NCBI GenBank assembly: GCA_021832305.1
Contig: JAKBLB010000001.1
Location: 124,001-188,000 of the forward strand
Direction: 5' to 3'
Length of the DNA stretch: 64,000 nucleotides
Source of the DNA: Pseudomonadota bacterium
GTDB taxonomy: Bacteria; Pseudomonadota; Gammaproteobacteria; Burkholderiales; Ferrovaceae
A program made the position numbers and the translations under genes. Under the pieces are notes generated by a model that was not told where the DNA came from, ran no database searches, and saw only the letters and a list, made by a program, of their open reading frames with translations. Positions 1-10,794 of the stretch are shown here, piece after piece (position 1 is the first letter of the stretch; every line of letters starts with the position of its first letter).

Positions 1-1715
1 GCGTGGCCTGGTTCTATAGCCTATGTGTGCTTTGGTTTCCTGCCTGGTTTCCCGTGGCTTCCCGTCATCTTTATTTCGACTCGTCTGCCGTGGTGGTGGC
101 TGCCGTATTGCTGGGGAAATATCTGGAATCCCTGGCCAAGGGGCAGACTTCTCTGGCTTTGCGCAAACTCATCGGTCTGCAATCCAAGACCTCCTGTCTG
201 ATAGACGATCAGGGTCAGGAACGCGCCGTCCCGACCGCTCAACTAAAGGTGGGAGATCGTCTCGTCGTCCGACCGGGAGAGAGGATCACGGTGGATGGAC
301 TGGTCAGGGAAGGTCGTGCCCATGTGGACGAATCGATGCTGACTGGGGAGCCTTTGCCGAAAAACAAAGGGGAAGGAGATCGGGTGGTCGGGGGTACCGT
401 GGCTCTGGATGGGAGACTGATCATCGAGGCGACTTCCGTGGGAAGGGATACCGTGTTGGCGCAGATCGTGAAGTTGGTGGAAAGCGCGCAAACCGGGAAA
501 CTTCCCATTCAGGGGTTGGCGGATCGCGTGGTGCGCATATTTACGCCATTGGTCCTCCTGACGGCATTGGCTTCCTTTGTCGCATGGATGGTGTTGCGAA
601 ACGATCTCAATCTGGCGCTGGTTTCTGCAGTTGCCGTCCTGGTGGTGGCCTGTCCCTGTGCCATGGGCCTGGCTACACCGGCGGCCATCATGGTGGGCAC
701 TGGGCGTGCTGCCGAACTGGGCGTCCTGTTTCGCAAGGGCGAGGCCCTGGAGGCACTTTCACACATCGATAGGGTTCTCCTCGACAAAACCGGGACTCTG
801 ACGGAAGGTCGACCGGTACTTGTCGGGGTGCATGGCTCACAGCCCGATGAGGCCTTGCGACTGGCTGCTGCGTTGGAGTCTGCCAGTGAACATCCCCTGA
901 GTCGATCCATTGTGGAGGGTGCCCGGCAACGAGGCATGAATCCATCGGTTGTCGAAGGGTTTCGCGCCGTGCCCGGTTTCGGGGTCGAGGGGGAGGTGGA
1001 AGGTTCCCGGGTGTATGTGGGTGCCAGACGGTTCCTCGAGCGAGAGGGGATCCCCGTGGACGAGACTGTCCTGAACGAAGTCACGCGGTTGGAAAACGAA
1101 GGTTGCACGGTGGTGTTTGTGGCGGTCGAGTTGCAATTATTGGGCTTTCTTGCCCTTGCAGATCCACTCAAACCGGATGCTCTTGCGGTCGTCCAGGCAT
1201 TGAAGGCGCGCGGTTTGGAGGTTGTCATGGTGACGGGGGATGCCCGTCGAACGGCAACTGCGATTGCGGCGCAACTTCAACTTCTGGAATTTCATGCGGA
1301 AATGTTGCCCCAGGATAAGGCGCGTGTCGTCATCGACTTGCAAAATCAGGGGCATCGGGTGGCGTTTGTGGGGGATGGGATCAATGATGCGCCTGCGCTG
1401 GCCCATGCTTCGGTGGGTATTGCACTGGCCTCCGGCACCGATATTGCCATGGAAGCGGCAGAGGTGACCCTGACGCGGGGAAATTTGCGTGCAGTGGTGA
1501 CGGCCGTTGATGCAGCGCGACAGACGCTCAGTAACATACGAGGTAACTTGTTCTGGGCGTTTTTCTATAACATTCTGCTCATCCCCATCGCCGCGGGTGT
1601 GGCGGTGCCTTTTGGCGTGCAGTTGAACCCAATGTTGGCCGGGGTGGCCATGGGATTGTCTTCCGTATTCGTTCTGGGGAACAGTTTGCGGCTCAAGCGG
1701 ATCGCAGGCTTTTGA
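1..1715 (+). CDS. copA: Copper-translocating P-type ATPase, 5' end outside window
   Basis: P1B-type ATPase that exports monovalent copper (or silver) across the inner membrane. The reading frame is already open at the left edge (first full codon at base 3), so the N-terminal metal-binding domains and first membrane helices are missing. About 570 residues remain. They contain, in order, the actuator motif MLTGEP, the transmembrane CPC metal site (near residues 217-219 of the fragment), the phosphorylation motif DKTGTLTEG (D261), the nucleotide-domain motif SEHPLS and the hinge GDGINDAP. The CPC and SEHP motifs are typical of the Cu+ subgroup. No operon partner follows: downstream DNA is full of relics. 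Family assignment is firm; the exact metal is inferred. Confidence 0.93.
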   Translation, partial: VAWFYSLCVLWFPAWFPVASRHLYFDSSAVVVAAVLLGKYLESLAKGQTSLALRKLIGLQSKTSCLIDDQGQERAVPTAQLKVGDRLVVRPGERITVDGLVREGRAHVDESMLTGEPLPKNKGEGDRVVGGTVALDGRLIIEATSVGRDTVLAQIVKLVESAQTGKLPIQGLADRVVRIFTPLVLLTALASFVAWMVLRNDLNLALVSAVAVLVVACPCAMGLATPAAIMVGTGRAAELGVLFRKGEALEALSHIDRVLLDKTGTLTEGRPVLVGVHGSQPDEALRLAAALESASEHPLSRSIVEGARQRGMNPSVVEGFRAVPGFGVEGEVEGSRVYVGARRFLEREGIPVDETVLNEVTRLENEGCTVVFVAVELQLLGFLALADPLKPDALAVVQALKARGLEVVMVTGDARRTATAIAAQLQLLEFHAEMLPQDKARVVIDLQNQGHRVAFVGDGINDAPALAHASVGIALASGTDIAMEAAEVTLTRGNLRAVVTAVDAARQTLSNIRGNLFWAFFYNILLIPIAAGVAVPFGVQLNPMLAGVAMGLSSVFVLGNSLRLKRIAGF

Positions 1716-1924
1716 GGATGCAGCAGTACAGAAATTTTTTTGACTATTCCGTAAGAAGATGAAGTCGTGAATATTGGTCCGGCTCCAGCAGGATGTTTTT
1801 CCATGATGTGTGTGCTTGGAAGATCGTTCGACCCTCTTGCATTTTTTGCGCTGAAAAGCGCTTTGATGAGGACTGCCTTACTCAAGTCCGCATGAAAAAG
1901 AAGCGGGTTTGTAAACAATAAATG

Positions 1925-2101
1925 TTCAAATTTTTGGGTATCCGTAACGTCTTGTGTAACGGGGAGCATCATGAGGTGTATCAAGCGGCCAAGGAAAAGA
2001 ACCCGCAACGCTGGTCAGGGGCTACCCGTAACTGGGGGCCTGCAGGTGCGGTCCAATTGAATCCGGAGCGACAAGTTCGGTTGCGGCATAAAGATGGTTG
2101 A
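1925..2101 (+). pseudogene. IS3-type transposase C-terminal remnant
   Basis: The frame ending in TGA at 2099-2101 reads HHEVYQAAKEKNPQRWSG, then TRNW and LNPER. This resembles the conserved tail of IS3-group integrase-core transposases as I recall them. There is no catalytic DDE core and no start, so only the last ~45 residues survive. The first residues of the frame (GIRNVLC) fall in the 22-bp repeat shared with 3039-3060 and may not belong to the transposase. Confidence 0.55.
1937..1958 (+). repeat. 22-bp inverted repeat, left copy
   Basis: Matches the reverse complement of 3039-3060 at 21 of 22 positions. Both copies read GIRxVLC in the frame of the adjoining broken gene. The pair brackets the IS tail and the toxin/antitoxin module. 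Confidence 0.6.
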
Positions 2102-2156
2102 CGCGACAGAAACCCTGAAAAACGCCGCTCAGGGGTGGCGGAAACTGCAATACCCG

Positions 2157-3093
<937 letters not shown>

Positions 3094-3315
3094 TCATCGT
3101 GGTTCCGTTCGATGAAGTCAAACCGGAGGTTCTTCGGTATCATCTGAGATTTCTGCCACGGTCCCCCACAGCGGGTCCCTGGGTGAGAGATTACCCAGAG
3201 ACACCGTGGAATGTGACAAAATCCAGGAAATGATTGCGGAAGGAAACGCTGAAAAAGCAGACCCCGTGAACTTCTGGTGGTCTGCTTTGGTCTGGGAGGA
3301 CAGGCGTTTCAATGA

Positions 3316-4719
3316 ATGATTAACATCTCACCGTTGAGGAAGGTACGTGTGGAATACACTGAGTTGAATGAAAGGCAATGGAAACGACGTCAGCTACTAT
3401 TGGCGGGTGGGGCGGCTCTGACCGGTTCCCTGTGGCCGAAGGTCAGTTTTGCCGAGTTGGGCGAAGAGTTTCCCCATGGGTTCATCTGGGGTGCGGCCAC
3501 GGCGGGACATCAGGTGGAAGGCGGCAATATCAACAGCGACTCGTGGTTGCTGGAAAATATGCAGCCAACCCTGTTTGATGAGCCCTCGGGCGATGCCTGT
3601 GATCATTACAACCGTTTTGATCAGGATATTTCCATGTTGTCCGACCTGGGGCTCAACACCTTTCGTTTTTCCATCGAGTGGTCGCGGGTCGAGCCTGAAG
3701 CCGGACAATTTTCCCGGGCGCAGATCGATCATTATCGGCGTGTTCTGGAATCGTGCCAGCGCTACGGCGTACGTTCCATGGTGACGTTCAACCATTTCAC
3801 GACGCCACGCTGGTTTGCCGGGCTGGGGGGATGGGAAAACCCGGAGTCGAGTTGGCTCTTTGCGCGGTATTGTGATTGGGTGACGCGTCATCTGGGCGAG
3901 TGGATGAATTATGCCACCACACTCAATGAGCCCAACCTGACGCAGTTGCTGTTCTGCATTCCAGGGTATGAACTGACCAAACTGGGGACGATCAAGGACC
4001 AGGAGATTATTCGCAAAGCCGGGACCCGAGTGGGTACGGGACGCTTTTCTTCGTGGATTTTCGGGGACCTGGAGCAGGTTCACCAGGGTCTGCTCCAGGC
4101 TCATCAGGCGGGGTATGAAGCCATCAAGGCGGTACGCCCCGAATTACCGGTCGGGGTATCCATTGCCATGGAAGATGACCAGCCCGTGGGGCCGGGAGCG
4201 ATGGCGATGGTGGAACGCAAGCGTCGTCTTTCTTACCTGCCCTGGTTTGAAATGGTGCAAAAGCATGGCGATTTTTTGGGGGTACAGGCTTATTCCCGGG
4301 CACGCATCGGCGCGCGCGGCCGGTTACCACCCCAGGAGGGTTACCCACTGACCGATATGGGGTACGAGTTTTATCCCGAAGCTCTGGAGGGCGTTATCCG
4401 GTATACCCATGGGCATGTAAAAATTCCGCTGTACGTGACAGAAAATGGCGTGGCCACCACGGATGATACGCGGCGGGTCGAGTACATCCGCCGGGCAGTT
4501 TCGGGCGTGGCCCGTTGTTTGGCAGCAGGGATCGACGTGCGAGGTTACATCCACTGGTCCCTGTTGGATAACTTTGAATGGTTGGATGGCTACCGCCCAC
4601 ACTTTGGGTTGGTGTCGGTGGATCACCGGACCTTTCAACGGCATATCAAGCCCAGCGCGACTTATTTGGGCGAGATTGCACGGCAGAATCGGGTTTTGGT
4701 GGTACCCCGCTCCGCGTGA
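3316..4719 (+). CDS. GH1 family beta-glucosidase, Tat-exported
   Basis: 467-residue glycoside hydrolase family 1 enzyme cleaving beta-glucosides or related sugars. Both catalytic glutamates are present: the acid/base in TTLNEPN (E205) and the nucleophile in LYVTENG (E376). The N-terminus has a twin-arginine export signal (WKRRQLLLAGGAALTG), unusual for GH1 enzymes, which are mostly cytoplasmic. A GTG at 3349 (residue 12) with GAGGAAGG six bases before it is an equally good start and keeps the signal. The stop overlaps the start of a sugar permease gene (GTGA), so the two are co-translated. The exact substrate is unknown. Confidence 0.85.
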   Translation: MINISPLRKVRVEYTELNERQWKRRQLLLAGGAALTGSLWPKVSFAELGEEFPHGFIWGAATAGHQVEGGNINSDSWLLENMQPTLFDEPSGDACDHYNRFDQDISMLSDLGLNTFRFSIEWSRVEPEAGQFSRAQIDHYRRVLESCQRYGVRSMVTFNHFTTPRWFAGLGGWENPESSWLFARYCDWVTRHLGEWMNYATTLNEPNLTQLLFCIPGYELTKLGTIKDQEIIRKAGTRVGTGRFSSWIFGDLEQVHQGLLQAHQAGYEAIKAVRPELPVGVSIAMEDDQPVGPGAMAMVERKRRLSYLPWFEMVQKHGDFLGVQAYSRARIGARGRLPPQEGYPLTDMGYEFYPEALEGVIRYTHGHVKIPLYVTENGVATTDDTRRVEYIRRAVSGVARCLAAGIDVRGYIHWSLLDNFEWLDGYRPHFGLVSVDHRTFQRHIKPSATYLGEIARQNRVLVVPRSA

Positions 4720-5915
4720 AATCTGCCTCGCTCCAGAAGGGTCGTTCGTATTGGATGGAGGCGGTGGTCGCCGTTTTCTTTTGCTGGGGGATGAGTACCG
4801 TACTGATCGATTCCCTGGTACCCAAACTCAAGGTCCTGTTTTCCTTGGGGTATGCGGAAGTATTATTGACTCAGTTCAGTTTCTTCATTGGCTATCTGGT
4901 GTTTTCAGTTCCTGCAGGGCAAATTCTGGCGTGGTTGGGTTACGCGCGCAGCATTGCTCTGGGACTGGCGGTCGCGCTCCTGGGTTGTCTGCTGTTCATC
5001 CCCGCGACCGAGTTTCGTGAATTTCCATGGTTTTTGGGAGCGCTTTTCGTCTTGTCGGCGGGGATTACTCTGCTTCAGGTCAGCGTCAATCCCCTGGTCA
5101 TGGAACTGGGGGACTCTGCCCTTGCCCACAGTCGTCTGACGTTGGCTCAAGCCTTCAACTCCCTCGGTACGACCTTGGGTCCATTGATTGGTGCGGCAGT
5201 GATTCTGCGGCATGCAACTTTTGAGGACATGGACCCGATGCGCTGGCCTTTCCTGGCGATTGCCGTCATTTTTGGCGCGTTGTCCCTGTTGTTCTGGAAG
5301 GGACGGAATTCGCCGAATATGCCCAGGTTACAGGAATCTCCCAGTGGGGTGGATTGGCAACTCTTCAAGCGGCCCCGCTTTGCCTTTGGTTGGAGCACTC
5401 TGTTTGTCTACGTGGGCGCCGAAGTGACGTTGGGGAGTCTGATGACCAGTTATTTGATACAACCTCAGGTATTGAGCGTCAGTGCCCCCGTGGCGGGAAG
5501 TTTGGTCAGTCTTTACTGGGGCGGGGCCATGGTCGGGCGTTTCCTGGGTTCCTGGGTACTCTCCCGCTGGCCGGCGCCCTGGGTTCTGGGGGGCTGTGCT
5601 CTGGGAGCGGCGACCCTGGTACTGATCTCTTCCCTGAGTCAAGGGCATCTCGCGGCGGGAGCCCTGATTTCCGTAGGGCTATGTAACTCGATCATGTTTC
5701 CGGTCATCTTTTCGTTGACCCTGGAAGATCTGGGCGGTGATACGCCGAAGGGTTCGGGATTGCTGTGTATGGCCATTGTGGGGGGCGCGCTGATTCCTTT
5801 ACTGACGGGGACCTTGGCCGATGCCTGGGGGTTGGCCCGCGCTTTTGGAATCCCTGTGCTTTGTTATCTCATCATTGCCTCCTTTGCCTTTTTGCAAAAG
5901 AGAATGGTCCGGTGA
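4716..5915 (+). CDS. MFS sugar permease, FucP family
   Basis: 399-residue major facilitator of the FucP (fucose/glucose/galactose:H+ symporter) type, with about twelve hydrophobic segments. FucP-like features include ITLLQVSVNPLVMELG in helix 4 and LTLAQAFNSLGTTLGPLIG in helix 5. The GTG start at 4716 overlaps the glycosidase stop by four bases. The likely role is to import the monosaccharide released in the periplasm by the preceding enzyme. A terminator hairpin follows directly. Confidence 0.82.
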   Translation: MKSASLQKGRSYWMEAVVAVFFCWGMSTVLIDSLVPKLKVLFSLGYAEVLLTQFSFFIGYLVFSVPAGQILAWLGYARSIALGLAVALLGCLLFIPATEFREFPWFLGALFVLSAGITLLQVSVNPLVMELGDSALAHSRLTLAQAFNSLGTTLGPLIGAAVILRHATFEDMDPMRWPFLAIAVIFGALSLLFWKGRNSPNMPRLQESPSGVDWQLFKRPRFAFGWSTLFVYVGAEVTLGSLMTSYLIQPQVLSVSAPVAGSLVSLYWGGAMVGRFLGSWVLSRWPAPWVLGGCALGAATLVLISSLSQGHLAAGALISVGLCNSIMFPVIFSLTLEDLGGDTPKGSGLLCMAIVGGALIPLLTGTLADAWGLARAFGIPVLCYLIIASFAFLQKRMVR

Positions 5916-5920
5916 GAGGG

Positions 5921-5946
5921 TCTGACCCGATGAGTCAGATTTTTTT
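5921..5946 (+). terminator. Intrinsic terminator after the permease gene
   Basis: TCTGAC, a 7-nt loop, GTCAGA, then seven T residues, starting six bases after the permease stop. Confidence 0.75.
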
Positions 5947-6151
5947 GGAAGGATAACCACTCATCCTTCAACACATCGGTAAATCCTCGCCGGTGAATTG
6001 ACCTGCTACCTCTAAAATGGACTTTTTTGACCAAAACCATGCGGTAATGGTTGGGATGTCACAGGAACTTCATCCTATCTTTATGAATTTGTAAAAAACT
6101 GTGTCCACAATCTCCCAGGATATTTCAATAAATACTTGGGGGGAGAACTAC

Positions 6152-8434
6152 GTGAACCAGCATAAATTTGCATTACGAGTGTCGCATCGTGCGGTTATTG
6201 CCTTTATTGCTTTGATGGAAACGGTGTCAGCCAATGCGGCCGATCAAACTTATGACCTGGGTGCCGTCACCACTGCCGGTGAAAGTGATTCCTCCGGATC
6301 TTCGGCAACAGAAAAGGGCTCGGCCACTTATGAGTCGCCGTCCAGCATGTCGGTGAAGGCCACCGAGCCCGTGTTCAATGTGGGGCAACAGTATATCGAC
6401 CAGAATGCCAGCGCGGGTTCGAACTACACCGACATCATTTCAATTCTTCCCAGTGTCGTGAGTGTGGATCCCAATGGGCCCGGTATGATGGAAACCCAGG
6501 CCTTGAGCATACGTGGCTTTCAGGATGGTCAGTACAACGTGACTTTCGATGGAATTCCCTGGGGGGATTCCAACGATTTCACCCACCATTCCACCTCTTA
6601 CTTCATGGCTCAGGATATTGGCGGCATAGGCGTCGACATGGGACCTGGAGATGCAAGCAACATCGGTTACTCCACTTTCGGCGGAACAGTGGCAGTCAAA
6701 TCCAGAGATCCCATGGGGGCCGCTCAGACAGATATGTTCAGCAGTTTTGGCAGTTGGAATACCCGGTTGCTGGGGGCACAGTTCAACAGCGGCAATATGC
6801 AGAACTACGGTGATGCCATGTTGTATCTCAGTTACAAGGACTTCTCGAGCGATGGTTATTTGACCGATGGTGCCCAAAAACGTCAGAACCTGTTCATGAA
6901 GTTCGAAAAGCCGTTGGGTAATGATACCCTGGTGACTTTTGTGGCGATGGGGAACAAACTGCAACAAAACGTCCCTTATGGCGCCTCGCTGCAACAAATG
7001 GCCCAGTATGGAAAGAATTACAGTCTGTCGGCCAATCCTCTCAGCCAGAACTACTATGGTTACAATAACGACAATATCACGTCTGACTTTGAATACATCG
7101 GCGTGAAGACGCGTTTGGGCTCCCTGGATTTGGACAACAAGTTGTACACCTATGCTTATTACCATGATCCCGGACTCAATGGTCTTCAACCGGGTTATGG
7201 AACCAATCTGTCTACCGGGAATGCTCCCGGGACTCCGGGTTTGGCAGTGACAGGCACGGTTGTGGGAGGCGTGGCTTATCCCAACGACGTTCCCGGACAA
7301 ACCATGACCATGAACTACCGCTCCGTGGGAGATCTGTTGCGCATGTCTGAATTGATGGGACCGGGTAAACTGGATTTCGGAGCGTGGATCGATGTCCAGA
7401 ACAACAATCGGTCGCAGTCGGAGATTGATTTCAGTTTGAATGGAGCACCCAACTCAGGCAACCAGATCTATGCTACATCGGGAAATTTGGCCTACACGGA
7501 TCGCCTCATGGTTGATTCTCTGACCACCTTGCAGCCTTACGTTCAGTATGAATGGAAAGTCAGAGATAACTGGACCGTGACTCCCGGGCTGAAATATTCC
7601 TACTTTGACCGCTCATTCAGTTCGCTGGTGCAGCAAGGCACCGGAGCGCCTTACGATGGATCGCAAAGTTGGACCAAGGTATTGCCGGCCTTGACTACCA
7701 ATTATCAGATGTCGAGAAACTGGTCATTCTACGCAGAATACGCTGAGGGGTTCATGGCGCCGAACATGAATAATTTCTACAAGCCCAATGCTCAGACGGG
7801 AACCCTGCAGCCCCAGTCCACCAAGAATTATCAGGTAGGAACGGTCTGGTCCGGCCATGACCTGAACTTCTCTGCGGATTTGTACCGGATCGATTTTACC
7901 GACAAGATATCGTCCATCAGTTGCGGGGTGGGGGTGATTGGAACCTGTTTCACCAATATTGGCGGTGTCCGGTACGACGGGGGAGAAATGCAGGCGACCT
8001 GGAAATTTACCAAAAATACCAGTCTCTATGGCAACCTGGGGATCAACAACTACTCTACCAGCGATGGAAGCGTACTGCCCTACACGCCCCATACCACGGC
8101 AGCGCTCGGGCCCATTTATGACGATGGGTCATGGTATGGTTCCATGATAGCCAAAGAAGTCGGCGCGCGCAGCAGCGGGACGGGCAACGGGGGGCCCAAC
8201 AACAACGGGATTGCGTTCGGGTCATACACGTTGGTCGATTTGAATGCCAGTTACAAATTTGATACGGGCTGGAACTGGGCCAAGAAGGCGCAGGTGGGGT
8301 TTCAAGTGAACAATCTGTTCAACCGCACGGATATCTACGCCTATACGTCCGGGTTCACGGACATCAACGGCAATCCCCTGCTGTTTGGTCTGCCGGAACG
8401 TTATTACCAGGTCAACTTTTCTGTGATGTTTTAA
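6152..8434 (+). CDS. TonB-dependent outer-membrane receptor
   Basis: 760-residue outer-membrane active transporter. I place the start at the GTG at 6152, just after GGGGGGAG; the frame is open to 6101, but that start has no ribosome site. A signal peptide (FALRVSHRAVIAFIALMETV, cut after SANA) leads to a Ser/Gly-rich linker. The plug domain (DIISILPSVVSVDP, LSIRGFQDGQYNVTFDG) and a long beta-barrel ending in VNFSVMF, the terminal aromatic signature of barrel proteins, follow. It lies 236 bp downstream of the permease behind a terminator, so it has its own promoter. Its substrate may be a sugar (context) or an iron chelate (family); the sequence does not decide. Confidence 0.88.
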   Translation: MNQHKFALRVSHRAVIAFIALMETVSANAADQTYDLGAVTTAGESDSSGSSATEKGSATYESPSSMSVKATEPVFNVGQQYIDQNASAGSNYTDIISILPSVVSVDPNGPGMMETQALSIRGFQDGQYNVTFDGIPWGDSNDFTHHSTSYFMAQDIGGIGVDMGPGDASNIGYSTFGGTVAVKSRDPMGAAQTDMFSSFGSWNTRLLGAQFNSGNMQNYGDAMLYLSYKDFSSDGYLTDGAQKRQNLFMKFEKPLGNDTLVTFVAMGNKLQQNVPYGASLQQMAQYGKNYSLSANPLSQNYYGYNNDNITSDFEYIGVKTRLGSLDLDNKLYTYAYYHDPGLNGLQPGYGTNLSTGNAPGTPGLAVTGTVVGGVAYPNDVPGQTMTMNYRSVGDLLRMSELMGPGKLDFGAWIDVQNNNRSQSEIDFSLNGAPNSGNQIYATSGNLAYTDRLMVDSLTTLQPYVQYEWKVRDNWTVTPGLKYSYFDRSFSSLVQQGTGAPYDGSQSWTKVLPALTTNYQMSRNWSFYAEYAEGFMAPNMNNFYKPNAQTGTLQPQSTKNYQVGTVWSGHDLNFSADLYRIDFTDKISSISCGVGVIGTCFTNIGGVRYDGGEMQATWKFTKNTSLYGNLGINNYSTSDGSVLPYTPHTTAALGPIYDDGSWYGSMIAKEVGARSSGTGNGGPNNNGIAFGSYTLVDLNASYKFDTGWNWAKKAQVGFQVNNLFNRTDIYAYTSGFTDINGNPLLFGLPERYYQVNFSVMF

Positions 8435-8885
8435 GCCCGGGTCCGTGCTGCACTCATGGTCAGGCAGTGCATTCATGCCTCATGAAGTGCCCGGAGCCCG
8501 GAGCCGTTCCTGGATATGTCTGAACATGGCTACCATCGCCAGTCCACCAGAGTCCAGGATCGGCTTTCTCCCTCAACAAAATGGAGAACTACATGTCAGT
8601 TGTTCAAAAGTTCTGAACATCCCACCACCGGGGCATCGGACTACACCAAGTCTTTTTTCAAGGGGCAAATCTTTTTGAGTGATTCCTGATAGATTGTGAA
8701 TGGTGGTGTCCGTGAGTATTTTGTGGTTAACGCCCCTGTGGGGTCGTGCAGTTACCCGAAAAGTTACCCAACACGAGCGATGGGATGTCAAGGAATCAGG
8801 CGAGCCCGCCCGAGGTGCAATAATCACCTGATTCTTTAGCTTATTGCTGTATTCCAGATGAACTGCGACGGTGCGAAACAACCGA
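8435..8885. other. Gene-free stretch between receptor gene and attL
   Basis: Short open frames occur on both strands, but none has a ribosome site plus protein-like composition. Before the element inserted, this DNA lay directly downstream of the tRNA-Ala gene. I see no clear promoter, hairpin or relic gene. Confidence 0.5.
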
Positions 8886-8901
8886 ATGGTGGAGGTAAGC
8901 G
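8886..8901. repeat. attL core repeat
   Basis: ATGGTGGAGGTAAGCG, identical to 15388-15403. It is the displaced 3' end of the tRNA-Ala gene, 172 bp before the integrase start. Confidence 0.85.
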
Positions 8902-8949
8902 CCACCATTTAACCCTTCTTGTGATTCCGTCTGATACGCACTGATACCA

Positions 8950-8980
8950 TTGAAACCCCCGCCAATAAAGGCTTACAGCC
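8950..8980. repeat. Possible integrase arm-type site near attL
   Basis: The order TTGAAAC, AATAAA, TTACAGCC recurs in the two direct repeats beside attR (15025-15060 and 15145-15180: TTGAAAC, TATTAAA, GTTACAGC). Sharing this order at both ends is what integrase or excisionase arm sites would show. The match is short and imperfect. Confidence 0.35.
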
Positions 8981-9073
8981 TTGTGCTGGTGTTTTATACA
9001 GTTGCATACCGTATCACTTAAGCGCATAATTTATGTTGGGCGGTAAGGTGGACGAAAAACTGGGGGGTGAATC

Positions 9074-10345
9074 ATGCCGAAAATTGCCAAGAGCCTTGGT
9101 CCGTTGGAGGTGAGCAGACTGAGCAAGGAAGGATTCTATTCTGTGGGAGGGTGTCGAGGTCTACACCTTCGGATCACTGGCGGTTCCAAGGCGTGGGTTC
9201 TGAGGATTACGATAGGTGACAGGCGGCGTGATATTGGTTTGGGGCCGTATCCAGAAACAGGGCTTGCTGATGCCCGGAGGAAGGCGCAGGAGTTACGCGA
9301 CAAGGTTGCGGTTGGTGTTGATCCGGTGGCAGAGAGGAAAGCCAGCCAAAGCGCCCTGAAGGCTTCCCAAGCCAGGCAAGTCACTTTCAAACAGGTGGCA
9401 GGGCAGTATCTTGAAGCAAAGGCCAGCGAGAAGACAGCGCGTCATACCCAGGTCTGGCGGTCCAGTTTTGAAATGTATGTTTATCCGGTCATCGGGGATG
9501 TGCTGGTTCAGGATGTTGATCTGCCCCAAGTGGTCAAGGTATTGGAGCCGATCTGGAATACCCTCAACGATACGGCAACAAAATTGCGGGGGAGGGTTGA
9601 GGCGGTCTTGTCCATGGCGACTGTCAGGGGCTACCGAACCGGACCGAACCCGGCAGACTGGAAGGGCAACCTTGACCAATGCTTACCAATGCCCAGCAAG
9701 GTAGCGAAGGTGACCAAGCAACCCGCCTTACCCTTCCGTCAGATTCACGACTTTCTGACTGACCTTCACGAGATTGAAGGCATGGGGGCGCTGGCGCTGG
9801 AATTCGCCATTCTGTGCGCTTCTCGTTCTGGTGAAGTGAGAGGTGCCAAGTGGTCCGAGATTGATTTTCAGACCGCCACCTGGACGATACCCGCTGAGCG
9901 CATGAAGGCCAAAAGAGAACACAGGGTTCCGCTGAGTGATGCAGTTATCAAACTGCTGGAAAATCTCCCCAAAGATAACCCGCTGATGTTTCCTGCCTTG
10001 CGCGGTGGGATGCTGTCTGACATGACCATAAGCGCGGTATGTAGACGGATCAACGAGCGCAGGGAACGGGAAAAACTGGCCCCTTGGACAGACGAGAAAA
10101 GCGGTCTATGGATTGTCCCCCATGGCTTCCGTAGCACCTTCCGGGACTGGTGTAGTGAACAGACGGCGTATCCAAGGGAGGTGGCAGAAATGGCGCTGGC
10201 CCACACCATAGGCAATCAGGTTGAAGCAAGTTACAGGAGGGGTGATCTGTTCGAGAAGCGCAGGCACCTGATGCTGGCATGGGCCGAGTATTGCCAGTCA
10301 CCAGCACCAGCGGGACACGTTATCCAGATCAGGAAAGAGAAGTAA
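9074..10345 (+). CDS. int: Tyrosine integrase, P4 type
   Basis: 423-residue site-specific recombinase with the DUF4102 N-terminal arm-binding domain (about residues 5-90), a core-binding SAM-like domain (103-185) and a C-terminal catalytic domain. All catalytic residues are visible: R256 in SGEVRG, K280 in RMKAKREH, H350 and R353 in HGFRSTFRDW, H377 in ALAHTIG and nucleophile Y387 in EASYRRG. GGGGGGTGA precedes the ATG. It lies next to attL, distal to the tRNA, and would cut and join DNA at the tRNA-Ala 3' end. Confidence 0.95.
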   Translation: MPKIAKSLGPLEVSRLSKEGFYSVGGCRGLHLRITGGSKAWVLRITIGDRRRDIGLGPYPETGLADARRKAQELRDKVAVGVDPVAERKASQSALKASQARQVTFKQVAGQYLEAKASEKTARHTQVWRSSFEMYVYPVIGDVLVQDVDLPQVVKVLEPIWNTLNDTATKLRGRVEAVLSMATVRGYRTGPNPADWKGNLDQCLPMPSKVAKVTKQPALPFRQIHDFLTDLHEIEGMGALALEFAILCASRSGEVRGAKWSEIDFQTATWTIPAERMKAKREHRVPLSDAVIKLLENLPKDNPLMFPALRGGMLSDMTISAVCRRINERREREKLAPWTDEKSGLWIVPHGFRSTFRDWCSEQTAYPREVAEMALAHTIGNQVEASYRRGDLFEKRRHLMLAWAEYCQSPAPAGHVIQIRKEK

Positions 10346-10578
10346 CCAATTGTAAGTATGGTGATTTTAGAGCACTACCGTACCGTGAGCACGCTTTTGT
10401 TTGAGGTGATATGATGCGCGCAGCGGTAGCCCGAAGTAGGTCCTGAACTGGCCAGTTAGTGCAGTCCGGCGGGGTGCGGCGTCAATCGGGGAGAAAACAT
10501 GAGAGCGATTTTTCATAAAACCGCTTTTTGTGCTTTCCCTTCTTTGGTTGGCGCAAAAAGCATCTTGAAGGGCTTGCT
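10346..10578. other. Leader region upstream of the AlpA-like gene
   Basis: 233 bp between integrase and regulator. A strong GGGGAG ribosome site lies before an ATG at 10499, but that frame runs across the regulator gene in another phase and is not protein-like. In P4-like elements such regions can hold an immunity or antisense RNA. I see no definite structure. Confidence 0.35.
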
Positions 10579-10794
10579 ATGTCGACTGAAAATACTCCAT
10601 TTACCCAACTCCCGGATGCGGCTCAAGTCAAACTTGCCGTTATCTGTGCTCTGTTCGGAATCTCCAAAGCCACAGTCTGGCGCTGGTCCAAGAGCGGAAT
10701 TTTACCCACGCCACGAAAACTAAGCGCGGGGGTGACCCGGTGGAATGTTGGTGAAATCCGGGCTGTTCTAAAAAGTTTAGGGGTGGAAAAGTGA
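10579..10794 (+). CDS. AlpA-like helix-turn-helix regulator/excisionase
   Basis: 71-residue MerR-like winged-helix DNA-binding protein of the AlpA class. The helix-turn-helix is FGISKATVWRWSKSGILPTP, followed by KLSAGVTRWNVGEIRAVLKS. AlpA proteins in P4-like elements switch on integrase or act as excisionase. I chose the ATG at 10579 because family similarity starts there, though the frame extends upstream. The stop overlaps the GTG of the next small gene, suggesting one operon. Confidence 0.8.
   Translation: MSTENTPFTQLPDAAQVKLAVICALFGISKATVWRWSKSGILPTPRKLSAGVTRWNVGEIRAVLKSLGVEK

Noticed and set aside
1565-2008. 147-codon minus-strand frame after copA
   Set aside because: Overlaps the end of copA and the transposase relic; no ribosome site and no recognisable domain.
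10499-10723. 74-codon frame with a strong GGGGAG ribosome site in the element
   Set aside because: It runs through the AlpA-like gene in another phase and is not protein-like. The site may instead drive a leader peptide, which I cannot show.
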